This document shows positions 42,880-51,084 of a stretch of DNA of 56,067 bases, piece after piece. This DNA comes from JAIOTG01 sp964644045 (GTDB taxonomy: Bacteria; Patescibacteriota; Patescibacteriia; Patescibacteriales; JAGXOH01). Both the position numbers and the translations under genes were made by a program. Below the pieces are notes generated by a model that saw nothing but the letters and a program-made list of their open reading frames with translations, had not been told where the DNA came from and made no database searches. The first letter of the stretch is position 1; each line of letters begins with the position of its first letter. The stretch spans positions 1 to 56,067 of the forward strand of contig CAZXUK010000007.1 in assembly GCA_964644045.1 (NCBI GenBank). Reading direction: 5' to 3'.

Positions 42880-43722
42880 ATGTCTAATAAAAATAAGGTT
42901 TTACCCAATTTTTTAGGAATTGGTGCCACTAAATCAGGAACCACCTGGCTAGCAGAGATTTTAAAGAGTCATCCGCAAATATACCTACCTCCTGACAAAA
43001 AAGAAATCCATTTTTTTGACAAGTTTTATGATAAGGGACTAGATTGGTATAGACAATTTTTTCCGGGAAAAAAAGAATCTTTTAAATATAAAGCTATAGG
43101 CGAATTTACACCCACCTATATGAATCCAGAATATTCCGGTTTAATAAAAAAATGTCTTCCAGGGGCCAAATTCATAACTGTCCTAAGAAACCCGGTGGAA
43201 AAAACATACTCGGGTTTGAAATATGGGAACTTACACAGAAAAAAAGAAAGCACTGTTGACTCTTACCTACAAAAATTAAAAGAAAAATCGGGATCAAGTT
43301 TGTATTCCCAAGCACTAAAGGATTGGCTGAAAAAGTTTAAAGAAGATAAATTATTAATTTTAATTTATGAAGATTTAAAAACTAATCCGGAGAAAGAGTT
43401 AAAAAAAATATCTGCCTTTTTAGAAGTAGACTGTGAAGGTTTTAATAAAAAAACTATTAAACAATACTATAACCAAACTCTCGCCCCCAGAAATAAAAAA
43501 ATTTTTATAAAAGGAAGGGGCTTGATCCATAAATTAAGAAGTAAAAACTGGGACAAGCTGGCTAACTTAATAAAAAAAATAGGGTTACCTTTTATTTTTC
43601 AAAAAAAAACATATCCCCCTTTAAGCAAGGAAGAAGAAGAAAAATTAAAAAATTTTTACAAGAAAGAAGTTGAGGAAGTAGAAAAAATAATAGGAAGGGA
43701 AATTCCAGCTTGGAAAAAATAA
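42880..43722 (+). CDS. Sulfotransferase (heparan sulfate N-/O-sulfotransferase-like)
   Basis: This 280-residue protein resembles the Sulfotransfer_1 domain of heparan sulfate enzymes: FLGIGATKSGTTWLAEILKS with an intact KSGTT loop, HPQIYLPPDKKEIHFFD, IGEFTPTYMNPEYSGLI, and the 3'-phosphate motif FITVLRNPVEKTYSGLKYG. KLLILIYEDLKTNPEKEL and the C-terminal LSKEEEEKLKNFYKKEVEEV are typical. In this subfamily the acceptor is normally a polysaccharide, which is direct support that the locus makes a sulfated glycan. It is a lone + gene between two - blocks. Confidence 0.92.
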   Translation: MSNKNKVLPNFLGIGATKSGTTWLAEILKSHPQIYLPPDKKEIHFFDKFYDKGLDWYRQFFPGKKESFKYKAIGEFTPTYMNPEYSGLIKKCLPGAKFITVLRNPVEKTYSGLKYGNLHRKKESTVDSYLQKLKEKSGSSLYSQALKDWLKKFKEDKLLILIYEDLKTNPEKELKKISAFLEVDCEGFNKKTIKQYYNQTLAPRNKKIFIKGRGLIHKLRSKNWDKLANLIKKIGLPFIFQKKTYPPLSKEEEEKLKNFYKKEVEEVEKIIGREIPAWKK

Positions 43723-43820
43723 AAAATTAAAATCAAAAAACCTATCCGGAAGCCATCTTTATGACTTAACTTTTACAAAATTATCTTTTATTTTTCCGCT
43801 TCCTTAATTTTTTAATAAAA

Positions 43821-45068
43821 CTAATTTTTATAAAGCTCAATATAGCCCTTAACAGTTTTTTGGATATAAAAATCTTGAGACTTTTCTAAGTGTCTCTGAA
43901 TAATACTCTCTCTCAGATCCTCTGAGATTAGTTTTTTAAATTTTTCCAAAAAATCTTTTTCTTTATCTAACTCATAAAGCTCTTGCTCTGAAGGCAAAGT
44001 TTCCGGATTTCCGCCCACCCGGGTGGTCAAAACCGGCACTCCGGCAAACAAAGTCTCTATCAGAGTTATAGAAAGACCTTCATACCGGGAAGGTAAAATA
44101 AACAAATCAAAGGCCTTTAAATAACGTGAGGCATTACTCAGAGAACCAACCAAAAAAATATTATTTTGAAGCTTTTTTTCTCGGATCATTTCCTCGTATT
44201 CTTCCCTTTTGGGGCCGTCGCCGATGATAACGGCAATGGCGTTGGGTTTTATTTTTAGTATTTCCGGGAAGATGTTTATCAAGAATTCGTAATTCTTTTG
44301 GTAGGCCAGACGGCCAATGGAGCCGATGAGGAAATAATCTTGAAAAGGAAAATCTCCTCTAACAGCTCCCTCTATCTCCTCTTTGTCTTCACACCCCCTC
44401 TTGATCTCCCCCTCGGAGAGGGGGAGAAAACCGCTCCCCCCCTCCTTGGAGTGAGAAGCGCTAAGGTGGGATTGTAATTTTTCTTTAGCCTCTTCTTGTG
44501 TATAAAAATTTAGTACACTTTTATCAAGACCGTTATAAACCAAGTTTTCTTTTTTAACCAAACCCAATTTCTTACCCAGCTCCAGATTGTGTTTGCTGAC
44601 AAAAACCGGTTCATCCACAAATTTGAGGAAAAATTTAAAGAATATTTTGTAAAAAACCTTTAAAAACGGGGTTTGGCGGTAATTGTCATCCAACAGGGAC
44701 ATCCCTCTAAAAGTAAAAACCGTTTTGGGTTTGGTGCGGGATAGTTTAACCCCGAGGGCGGCGAAAAGGGCGTTGGAGCTATTTATATGCACAACCTCAA
44801 ATTTGTTTTTATCAAAATATTTTTTCACCTCCCGGATAAAAAAAAGATTGATCAGTGGATTGTGAGTTCTTTTTAGATTCTTGAATCTGGTATAAGGAAT
44901 TCCCTCTTTTTTTAATTCTTGGGGTAAAAACTCACCTTCTCCGAAACCGACTTTGACTTCTACTCCTCTGTCTTTTAACCCGCGCGCCAAATTAAGCACA
45001 GACATCTGCGCTCCTCCCACCTCGGCTTTTGTGATAAGTAAAAATATTTTCATAATTGAGTAGATCAA
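43821..45068 (-). CDS. Glycosyltransferase, GT4 family, with in-frame repeat insertion
   Basis: GT4 layout is clear: IFLLITKAEVGGAQMSVLNL start, FLIGSIGRLAYQKNYEFLI opening the second domain, PSRYEGLSITLIETLFAGVP with EX7E glutamates, and VLTTRVGGNPETLPS. The 415-residue length exceeds the usual 370-380 because about 28 residues (near 199-226) are encoded by a GC-rich palindromic repeat at 44391-44474, between the two Rossmann domains. The frame stays open. The preferred start may be the sixth codon (45053), which gives the family N terminus MKIFLLITK. Confidence 0.87.
   Translation of the reverse strand: MIYSIMKIFLLITKAEVGGAQMSVLNLARGLKDRGVEVKVGFGEGEFLPQELKKEGIPYTRFKNLKRTHNPLINLFFIREVKKYFDKNKFEVVHINSSNALFAALGVKLSRTKPKTVFTFRGMSLLDDNYRQTPFLKVFYKIFFKFFLKFVDEPVFVSKHNLELGKKLGLVKKENLVYNGLDKSVLNFYTQEEAKEKLQSHLSASHSKEGGSGFLPLSEGEIKRGCEDKEEIEGAVRGDFPFQDYFLIGSIGRLAYQKNYEFLINIFPEILKIKPNAIAVIIGDGPKREEYEEMIREKKLQNNIFLVGSLSNASRYLKAFDLFILPSRYEGLSITLIETLFAGVPVLTTRVGGNPETLPSEQELYELDKEKDFLEKFKKLISEDLRESIIQRHLEKSQDFYIQKTVKGYIELYKN
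44391..44474. repeat. Palindromic repeat copy inside a glycosyltransferase gene
   Basis: This 84-bp segment begins acaccccctcttgatctcc and ends gctaaggtgggattg, matching the ends of the elements at 7590-7703 and 54780-54856. An internal hairpin ctccccctc-ggag-agggggag is present. Its length is a multiple of three, and it encodes about 28 residues in the linker between the two domains of the - strand glycosyltransferase. Confidence 0.75.
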
Positions 45069-45139
45069 CTTTTTCTAATATCCCCATCTGCCCCCGAGCA
45101 AATTCAGGGAGATAAGGTAAAATACGGACGATTTATTAA

Positions 45140-45192
45140 TTTTTTGGATATAACCAAATTATATACCTAATTTTTTTGGATGCAACCAAATT
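45140..45192. repeat. Tandem pair of 21-bp repeats, each a small palindrome
   Basis: Copies lie at 45140-45160 and 45172-45192, 32 bp apart, and differ at only two central bases (ttggatataaccaa and ttggatgcaaccaa). Each contains the inverted repeat tttgg-n6-ccaaa. They abut the stop of the AbiEii gene. They may be protein-binding sites or tandem small hairpins. Confidence 0.55.
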
Positions 45193-45972
45193 TTATAATT
45201 TCTGCTCTATGTACTCCCTGAAGGTTAAAATTCGTTCCTTGTCTTTTTCAGGGTTAATTAAAAAAGGTTGAGCGCCTCTCTCCATTTCCTTAAAATCGAT
45301 TTGATCGCATTTTTTCAAAACCTTTTCTTTCAAATCTTTTTTGTCCTTAATTTCATACTCTTCCTTTAAAAAATCATAATTCGGGGCACTAAAACCCAAG
45401 AGGTAAGAAATGTCATAAAAATCTCTGCCCTTAGGCCTCTTTCTCTGAATAATGGTAATAAATTTTTGGGCTAGAATTATATCAACCGGATTAACTTTTA
45501 TGTCTTGATATATATCAAATTTATCAAGCTTGGCAAGCTTGGATTCAAATCTTTTTTCTTTGGATACCGTATCAATCCTAACTAATATTTTTTCATCTTT
45601 ATTGTTGGACAAATTATTCCTATAAAGCAAATCGGGAAATTTAATGTAACAATGATAAGCACCTTTTTCAACTAATTTAAATTCTATATCAAAACCTTTT
45701 TGCTCCATATCAATAACAACTCTCTTTAATAAATCACTAAATCCATCAAATGATAAACCAAAATTATCAAAATCCAAATCCTCGGAAAATCTGGAGCTAT
45801 CATAAACTATTCTGATAGCCGTTCCGCCCATAAAACTAATTTTTTCACTTCCTTTCATTTTGAAGATGGAATCAAGCAGTTCATACTGTATATATTCCAC
45901 TAAAACCAAATTCTTGTTATCCTCAAATATATTTTCCGGGTAGTATTTTTTTAATTCCTCAAATAATAACAT
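45193..45972 (-). CDS. AbiEii-type nucleotidyltransferase toxin
   Basis: Toxin of the AbiE system, which blocks growth by modifying a cell target (some homologues add nucleotides to tRNA). The nucleotidyltransferase motif is ISFMGGTAIRIVYDS followed by RFSEDLDFDNFG; RPKGRDFYDISYLLG near residue 190 is the family's later metal-binding block. Length 259 aa is normal for the smaller members. The start codon follows directly the stop of the AbiEi gene, so the pair is translated together. Confidence 0.87.
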   Translation of the reverse strand: MLLFEELKKYYPENIFEDNKNLVLVEYIQYELLDSIFKMKGSEKISFMGGTAIRIVYDSSRFSEDLDFDNFGLSFDGFSDLLKRVVIDMEQKGFDIEFKLVEKGAYHCYIKFPDLLYRNNLSNNKDEKILVRIDTVSKEKRFESKLAKLDKFDIYQDIKVNPVDIILAQKFITIIQRKRPKGRDFYDISYLLGFSAPNYDFLKEEYEIKDKKDLKEKVLKKCDQIDFKEMERGAQPFLINPEKDKERILTFREYIEQKL

Positions 45973-46569
45973 TTATTCGAATATTAATTTTAAAATTTTA
46001 CTCATTTTCTTTAAATTAGTTGCCCTAGCATATTCATCTATTTTCTTTTTATCCAAATTTTCCAATTCAAATTGATTTAAACGCAATTCTTCTACATCCT
46101 CCTTAGTATCCAAGGTGCCGGAATTTAAATATAAAAAATCAACCAAGGCCTTTTCGGGATAGGCAATTAAATAAGGAAAACCGTTTTCTTTTTCTTTGTA
46201 ATAACCAAAAAAAAGCTCTTTCTTTACGCTCCTGTAAATAAATGTGCCCATTTTATTGTGATAAGTTCTCCCCGATTTTGCGGTGACGGAAGTGTAGGCA
46301 TTTACAATTTCCGGAATTAAACCATATTTAAACAATGCCCACTCCATACTAAGGTAACTTTTGGGGTTTAAACTAAAAGCTATATGCTGGCCCGGGACTT
46401 TATTCTTTTCTTTATTTAAAATATAGATACCGTTTTTTAACTTTGAAATATAACCCTTAGAAGACCAATTTGATAACTGATAAGGATATACCTTTATTCC
46501 GGCTAATTTTAAGTCTTGTAAAGTAAAAACCGGGGATTGTAATTTTTCTATTAACTCAATATATTTCAT
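45973..46569 (-). CDS. AbiEi-type antitoxin, DNA-binding regulator
   Basis: The N terminus (residues ~1-55) forms a winged-helix-like HTH: VFTLQDLKLAGIKVYPYQLS followed by SKGYISKLKNGIYIL, as in AbiEi. The remaining part (YPEKALVDFLYLNSGTLDT) is the antitoxin domain. In AbiE systems this protein represses its own promoter and neutralises the toxin. Length 198 aa. A strong promoter and two ATTTCnGAAAT palindromes lie upstream. Confidence 0.85.
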   Translation of the reverse strand: MKYIELIEKLQSPVFTLQDLKLAGIKVYPYQLSNWSSKGYISKLKNGIYILNKEKNKVPGQHIAFSLNPKSYLSMEWALFKYGLIPEIVNAYTSVTAKSGRTYHNKMGTFIYRSVKKELFFGYYKEKENGFPYLIAYPEKALVDFLYLNSGTLDTKEDVEELRLNQFELENLDKKKIDEYARATNLKKMSKILKLIFE

Positions 46570-46589
46570 TTTTTTATTAATTTTAATAA

Positions 46590-46673
46590 ATTTCTGAAAT
46601 AATTATAGCATATTCACACAAATTATCAAGGGATTATTTCTGTTTTTTATTAAAAATCACTAATTTCGGAAAT
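46590..46673 (-). promoter_or_regulatory. Two candidate AbiEi operator palindromes
   Basis: ATTTCTGAAAT (46590-46600) and ATTTCGGAAAT (46663-46673) have the same 5-1-5 palindromic form and lie 73 bp apart, about seven helical turns. The first overlaps the predicted transcription start, the second lies upstream of the -35 box. This fits negative autoregulation by cooperative binding, as known for AbiEi, but the sites are inferred. Confidence 0.4.
46602..46629 (-). promoter_or_regulatory. Promoter of the AbiE toxin-antitoxin operon
   Basis: On - the -35 box is TTGATA (46629-46624) and the -10 box a perfect TATAAT (46607-46602), separated by 16 bp. It is the best sigma-70-type match in this region and lies 33 bp upstream of the antitoxin ATG. 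Confidence 0.6.
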
Positions 46674-46703
46674 GAAATATTGGCTTAGCAAGATTGTCTT
46701 AAG

Positions 46704-46748
46704 AAAAAAACTCCCGCGTTTTGGCTGTGTCGCGCTCTCAGGCGGGAG
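46704..46748 (-). terminator. Rho-independent terminator of the nuclease gene
   Basis: On - a 7-bp stem CTCCCGC/GCGGGAG encloses a 24-nt loop and is followed by TTTTTTTCTT. It lies 25 bp downstream of the nuclease/lamin-tail gene stop. The loop is longer than usual, but stem GC content and the T run are typical. Confidence 0.75.
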
Positions 46749-46772
46749 CCGCATCCCTAAAATTGAATTCTG

Positions 46773-49157
46773 CTAAAAACTCCACTTCTCCGGGGTGGAG
46801 GAGCTGTTTTGGGGTTCGGGGGAATGCTTTTTTATGAAATCATCCCTTTGATCGTCGGTGTCCCAGCCGTTACCCTGCTCGTGATGCTCTCCTCCCTCTT
46901 TCATTTTTTCTCTGTCCGAGTCAAAGCGAGCCTTTCTTTCCATTGACTCCAAGGGGCTCAATCTCTTGTACTCCGCAGAATCGACCTCCTCTCCTTCCTC
47001 GTCCTTTAGGGTTATAACTCCGCCGGAATTCTTTAAGGTGATAGTCTCTTTGTGGTCCGGCTCCGGCCAATCCCGGTCATCCGGGGTCCAATCATCATCT
47101 CCGATAAGGAAATAGCCGTGGGACGATATGGTGGAGGTGGCTGTGAATTCGACGTCATTGTCATAGGTTGGGGTGTCCAGGGAGTGCCCCTTCAAAGAAA
47201 CATCCTTGTCGCTCGGATTGTAAAGCTCGATCCACTCTCCTCCGGATTCCGTGGTGGAGGCGTTGGGATAGATCTCGCTTATCACCGGATAGGGTTTACC
47301 GGTTTCTATTTTTTTCTTTTGGGTGTGGGTGGCTGTATTACCCGCCCTATCTTCTATTATCGTCCGAAAATAATAATCTTTGTTGTAACCTAAATGAAAG
47401 CCGTAAAAATTACTTTGCAATTTACCAAAATCATTTGCTGAAGTTTGGGTAACAAAATGGTGATTCGGTTCGACTTTTTGCCATTCGGAACTTGAAGCGT
47501 TTTGATATTGCCATTTTGTTTCTTTTACCCCGGAGTCGGGAAAAAGAGAAATATCACTACCTTGCGAAGAAACCATTATATCAATAATTTCATCTATAAA
47601 AACAAAGGAAAAATAAACTTGATTATTGGCCGAGGAGTGCTTTCGGGCCATTTTTTCTTGAGGGCCGATGCGGGGAGGTAAACTGTCTATGGAAAAATCG
47701 TAAGAAGAAGTGGCGATATTGCCCGCACGGTCCCGGGCGGTGATCTGAATTTTTCGGGTATAGATATCTTGATATTGCTCGGGGTTGTTAAAATCTTTTT
47801 TTTGAGATAAACATGACATTTTTGTTTGTAATAAATCCATAAAATTTTGTGAGTAGTTCAAATCAATGCAAGGAAAATTAAAATCAAAAGGGATGTGCCA
47901 ATTTTCTCGTTCGGAATTGGTGCCGAAAGAGACCGCTGTTGAAGTTGAAGATCCGACAGGAGCAAGAGAAATTTCGGTTATATCCGGACTTTTTTCTCCT
48001 TGAATCTTAATATTGTTTTTGTTTATCCAATATTTGTTTTTATGATAAGGTAAATTGGTTATAACCGGATCTTCAATGGTTGTATCCACTTCCCAATTAA
48101 AGGAGGTGGAAGTAACGCCCAAAGTATTGGTAGCCACGGCCGTGAATTCGTGCTTGCCGTCCTTCAGGTCCTTGAATTCCATAGTGGAGGTGGCAGTTGT
48201 TGCCTTGTCTCCATCCAGTTTGTAGCGAGTGGTGGAGGCGTTTCGGATTTGGGCCGTAAAGGTGGCTTGGGTGGAAGAGGTTAATTGAGGCGGGGCTTGT
48301 GTCAATTCCACACTCGGAGGGTCGGGCTCGCTCTTTTTCTTTTGATCCTCTTGTTCATCCGAATCTTGGGGCTCGTCTCCGTTGTCCGAAGAATCGTTTT
48401 CCTTCGAACTCTCTTCGGTTTCCTCCTCTTCTTGACTGTTGTTTTCTCCTTCCCGACTATCTGACTCAGAAGGGCTTTCCGGCTCAGGGTTCGGGTCGCC
48501 TCCACCCAAAAGATGAATATTCATTTTATCTTCCCCTTCATTTTTCTCTTCTTTCTCTTCTTCGCTCTTTTCTTCAACTTTTTCACCCTTTACTTTTTGT
48601 TCTCCTAAAGAATCTTTTTGAGCCACTTTCTTGTCCTGGTCAAAAATGCAGGAAGAAGAAAAAATGCCCAAGTTGTTATCCCGGGCATATTCGTATGAAT
48701 TCAAAATTATCTCTTTTTTGTCTTTGTCTCGCGTTACCGGGCAATTCTCCCAGCCGGGTTGGCAGAAGAAAGGCTCAGCCAAGCCTTCCCGAACCAGGGT
48801 CTTGTTTATGAGTTCATCCCCGACATAGATATAGCGCAAAAGCCGGCCGTATTTGTCTTTGTTTGCCCCGGGATCCTTAACTATTCTTACCTCTCCTTGA
48901 CCTAAAAGCTCCATATTGCGCACCTTGGCTTCCCAAGCCAGGCATTCGTCGTCCTCAGCCCCGGAATCATTCAGCTCCGGGGCGTCAATGCCGATGTAGC
49001 GGACTTTTTGGCCGTTTTCCAGGAGAATGGAGTCGCCGTCATAGACGAATTTTACTCCCACAACCCGACCCGGCTTTTCAGGAGTTTGTTCTTTTTTCAA
49101 ATTTTCCGAAGAATTATCAATGTTTTGCCGAGTCTCGCTCGTATCTTCGGTTGAATT
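46773..49157 (-). CDS. Thermonuclease, Ig-like and lamin-tail domain protein (second half of a split gene)
   Basis: From a TTG at 49100 there are 775 residues; the open frame continues back to 49157. The SNase domain (residues ~10-150) keeps the catalytic residues: VRYIGIDAPEL (Arg, Glu) and DKYGRLLRYIYV (Arg). Then come an acid/serine-rich linker (~190-265), Ig-like domains (PSVELTQAPPQLTSST; ITNLPYHKNKYW) and a lamin-tail domain (SEIYPNASTTESGGEWIELY, ~615-715). No signal peptide exists here and no ATG; the frame is the same as the upstream gene, broken only by one TAA. It is therefore most likely the C-terminal part of one secreted protein. The nuclease could degrade extracellular DNA. Confidence 0.8.
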   Translation of the reverse strand, partial: NSTEDTSETRQNIDNSSENLKKEQTPEKPGRVVGVKFVYDGDSILLENGQKVRYIGIDAPELNDSGAEDDECLAWEAKVRNMELLGQGEVRIVKDPGANKDKYGRLLRYIYVGDELINKTLVREGLAEPFFCQPGWENCPVTRDKDKKEIILNSYEYARDNNLGIFSSSCIFDQDKKVAQKDSLGEQKVKGEKVEEKSEEEKEEKNEGEDKMNIHLLGGGDPNPEPESPSESDSREGENNSQEEEETEESSKENDSSDNGDEPQDSDEQEDQKKKSEPDPPSVELTQAPPQLTSSTQATFTAQIRNASTTRYKLDGDKATTATSTMEFKDLKDGKHEFTAVATNTLGVTSTSFNWEVDTTIEDPVITNLPYHKNKYWINKNNIKIQGEKSPDITEISLAPVGSSTSTAVSFGTNSERENWHIPFDFNFPCIDLNYSQNFMDLLQTKMSCLSQKKDFNNPEQYQDIYTRKIQITARDRAGNIATSSYDFSIDSLPPRIGPQEKMARKHSSANNQVYFSFVFIDEIIDIMVSSQGSDISLFPDSGVKETKWQYQNASSSEWQKVEPNHHFVTQTSANDFGKLQSNFYGFHLGYNKDYYFRTIIEDRAGNTATHTQKKKIETGKPYPVISEIYPNASTTESGGEWIELYNPSDKDVSLKGHSLDTPTYDNDVEFTATSTISSHGYFLIGDDDWTPDDRDWPEPDHKETITLKNSGGVITLKDEEGEEVDSAEYKRLSPLESMERKARFDSDREKMKEGGEHHEQGNGWDTDDQRDDFIKKHSPEPQNSSSTPEKWSF

Positions 49158-50474
49158 TTATGATTCCGACTCTTGGGCCCGGGCTTTATCTTTCGGTTTT
49201 TCACTCTCTTCCCGGGAAGCAAGAATTTGGTCTTTTTCCTCTTTTTTATCTTTTTCTTCCGTTTGATTTTCCTTATCATTCTCTTTTTCGCTTTCCTTGT
49301 TTTTCCAAATAGCTAAAGTGTCATAACCCTGGACGACTTTATTCTTGGACCAACTCCAAGCATCTTTAGTTTTGCCTGCTATATATTTAGTGCCATCTAC
49401 AGTCACTTCTGCAAATGATTTAGAGAATAGCACAGTCCATTTTTTGGTCACATCAACTTTTTCCTTGCCTGCTTCATAGGTATTATCAACTTTCTTTCTA
49501 GTAGCCAATACATTATCTCCTAAGATGTATTTAGAACCTTCCCATAAATCCGACACACCTTCTGAGGTTTTAATTTTCAACCCTTGCCAAAAACCCAGAT
49601 CCTTTTCTTTTTCTTGTTTTTTATCAATTTTTTTAAACTCTTTCTCAAAATAATTGATCACTCCGGCACTATAGCCTATGGCTTTAGGGTGGAGTTGTTT
49701 CCAGTAGTCATAATAGACTTTAAAATCTCTTATATCATAAATAGGCACAACACCGCTTCTATCAACGGTGACTAATTTATAACCTTTATTGTGTATCAAA
49801 TATTCTTTCCTATGTCCCAAAAAATCATCTTTAACTATTTTAAACTTATTTAATTCAATATCTTGTAAGGTGTCTTTACTATAAAAATTATCATGTGTAA
49901 AATTTGCCAAAAAATCAAAAGCCTCTTTGAGACTATTAATCTTTTTAACTTTAAAATTATTTTCGGATATTGGATTATTTTTCTTTAACCAATCTTCAAA
50001 AGGATCTCCCTCGGGATGAGCGTCATTACGAACATGGGCAGGAACTGTCATATCCTGAATTAAATGTAAAATATGGCCCACTCCTTGGTAAGCTCTTTTT
50101 TTATTGCCATCTTTGTAATTCTCTAAAATTTGGGGCACAGAATAATCTCCTGATACACTATCTTGATTGTATGCCCACCATTTGGCTGAATGACCGGAAA
50201 AAGGTCCGTCATTTAACCCATTGCCTGTTTTGGGATTATAAAAATGGTTTAAATATCTCGGATCTGTGTCCTCGGCAATTGAACCTTGGACTATCCACCT
50301 GCCTTGCTTAACGCTTAATTTTTCTTGGGGAAATTTTTGATTATGAAGCGTAATAGCTTCCCGGGTGAGCTTGGGATGAACTATTAAGTTATCATAAGTG
50401 TGTGCCTGACCGGTGAAAAGGAAAAATAAAAATAATAATAAACTTAATGTTTTAAAGATTTTTTTAACTAACAT
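49158..50474 (-). CDS. Secreted zinc-dependent phospholipase C/P1-nuclease-fold protein
   Basis: A signal peptide (residues 1-26: MLVKKIFKTLSLLLFLFFLF core) precedes a domain with the pattern of zinc-dependent phospholipase C/S1-P1 nuclease: NLIVHPKLTREAI, SIAEDTDPRYLNHFYNP, GPFSGHSAKWWAYNQ and GHILHLIQDMTVPAHVRNDA, supplying the H/D zinc ligands. A charged low-complexity tail (KENDKENQTEEKDKKEEK) ends at a TAA. The downstream thermonuclease gene is in the same frame 18 codons later, so the two may be parts of one protein of about 1,230 residues. Substrate (phospholipid or nucleic acid) not known. Confidence 0.75.
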   Translation of the reverse strand: MLVKKIFKTLSLLLFLFFLFTGQAHTYDNLIVHPKLTREAITLHNQKFPQEKLSVKQGRWIVQGSIAEDTDPRYLNHFYNPKTGNGLNDGPFSGHSAKWWAYNQDSVSGDYSVPQILENYKDGNKKRAYQGVGHILHLIQDMTVPAHVRNDAHPEGDPFEDWLKKNNPISENNFKVKKINSLKEAFDFLANFTHDNFYSKDTLQDIELNKFKIVKDDFLGHRKEYLIHNKGYKLVTVDRSGVVPIYDIRDFKVYYDYWKQLHPKAIGYSAGVINYFEKEFKKIDKKQEKEKDLGFWQGLKIKTSEGVSDLWEGSKYILGDNVLATRKKVDNTYEAGKEKVDVTKKWTVLFSKSFAEVTVDGTKYIAGKTKDAWSWSKNKVVQGYDTLAIWKNKESEKENDKENQTEEKDKKEEKDQILASREESEKPKDKARAQESES

Positions 50475-50483
50475 AAAAAATAT

Positions 50484-50969
50484 TTAAATCGAATCAATTT
50501 TCCAATAGCCCTTATTAGTTTTTACAAAATTAATCGGATGAGCAATGTTGTCATCACTATCTTTTTCATTTAGATAATAATAAGAAGCATGATTCCCGTG
50601 AATGTTTTCCTTATTAATTTTTTTCGGCAATCTTTCAAGCCATTCTTTATATTTGTTTTTATTATTAAAGGCCTCTCTATACAAATCTTTTTTATCTTCC
50701 ACTATAAATTTTAAAGCCTTTTCCTTGTTATTATTCAGCAACGCCTCTCTAAATTTGCTATAAACTTCCTCGGGAGTATTTTTAGCTTCTATATCATACT
50801 GTTGAGGAGGATATTTTTCCTCTAACTCTTCCTTGGTATACCATTCACCGTCCCATTTAACGAGTTGACCGGTTTCCATCTCATATCGCGCCCAAACAAA
50901 AAAACCTAAAAGCACAATAATAATGCCTAACACGATATAACCTAAAATTTTTAATATTTTTTTCTTCAT
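50484..50969 (-). CDS. Membrane-anchored small protein, paralogue 1 of 3
   Basis: Residues 8-27 form one hydrophobic segment (ILGYIVLGIIIVLLGFFVWA). Then come TGQLVKWDGEWYTKEELEEK and the conserved block DIEAKNTPEEVYSKFREALL, ending in NKGYWKIDSI. The C-terminal region looks like an NTF2/DUF4878-type fold: a helix with alternating charges followed by strands and a tryptophan end. Two paralogues follow upstream (51085, 52181). They are probably surface or periplasm-exposed. Function unknown. It starts 115 bp downstream of paralogue 2. Confidence 0.6.
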   Translation of the reverse strand: MKKKILKILGYIVLGIIIVLLGFFVWARYEMETGQLVKWDGEWYTKEELEEKYPPQQYDIEAKNTPEEVYSKFREALLNNNKEKALKFIVEDKKDLYREAFNNKNKYKEWLERLPKKINKENIHGNHASYYYLNEKDSDDNIAHPINFVKTNKGYWKIDSI

Positions 50970-51084
50970 AATTTTCTTGGTTTAGTTTATTATTTTATTT
51001 ATTGTCAGTAGTAAACATTAAATGTTTAAAGATTTAATTTTTAAGAATTTAGGGGCTGGACTAAGATTTAACATTTAATTTATT

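Noticed and set aside
47052..48828. Open frames on + opposite the nuclease/lamin-tail gene, up to 170 codons
   Set aside because: They are shadows of the long - frame, which has clear domain motifs; the + frames are proline/serine-rich antisense products.
32856..50474. Stop codon reassignment (TAG or TAA read as sense) to explain the interrupted genes
   Set aside because: TAG (for example at 36894-36896), TAA (most genes) and TGA (at 26528-26530) all end normal genes here, so a changed code does not fit.
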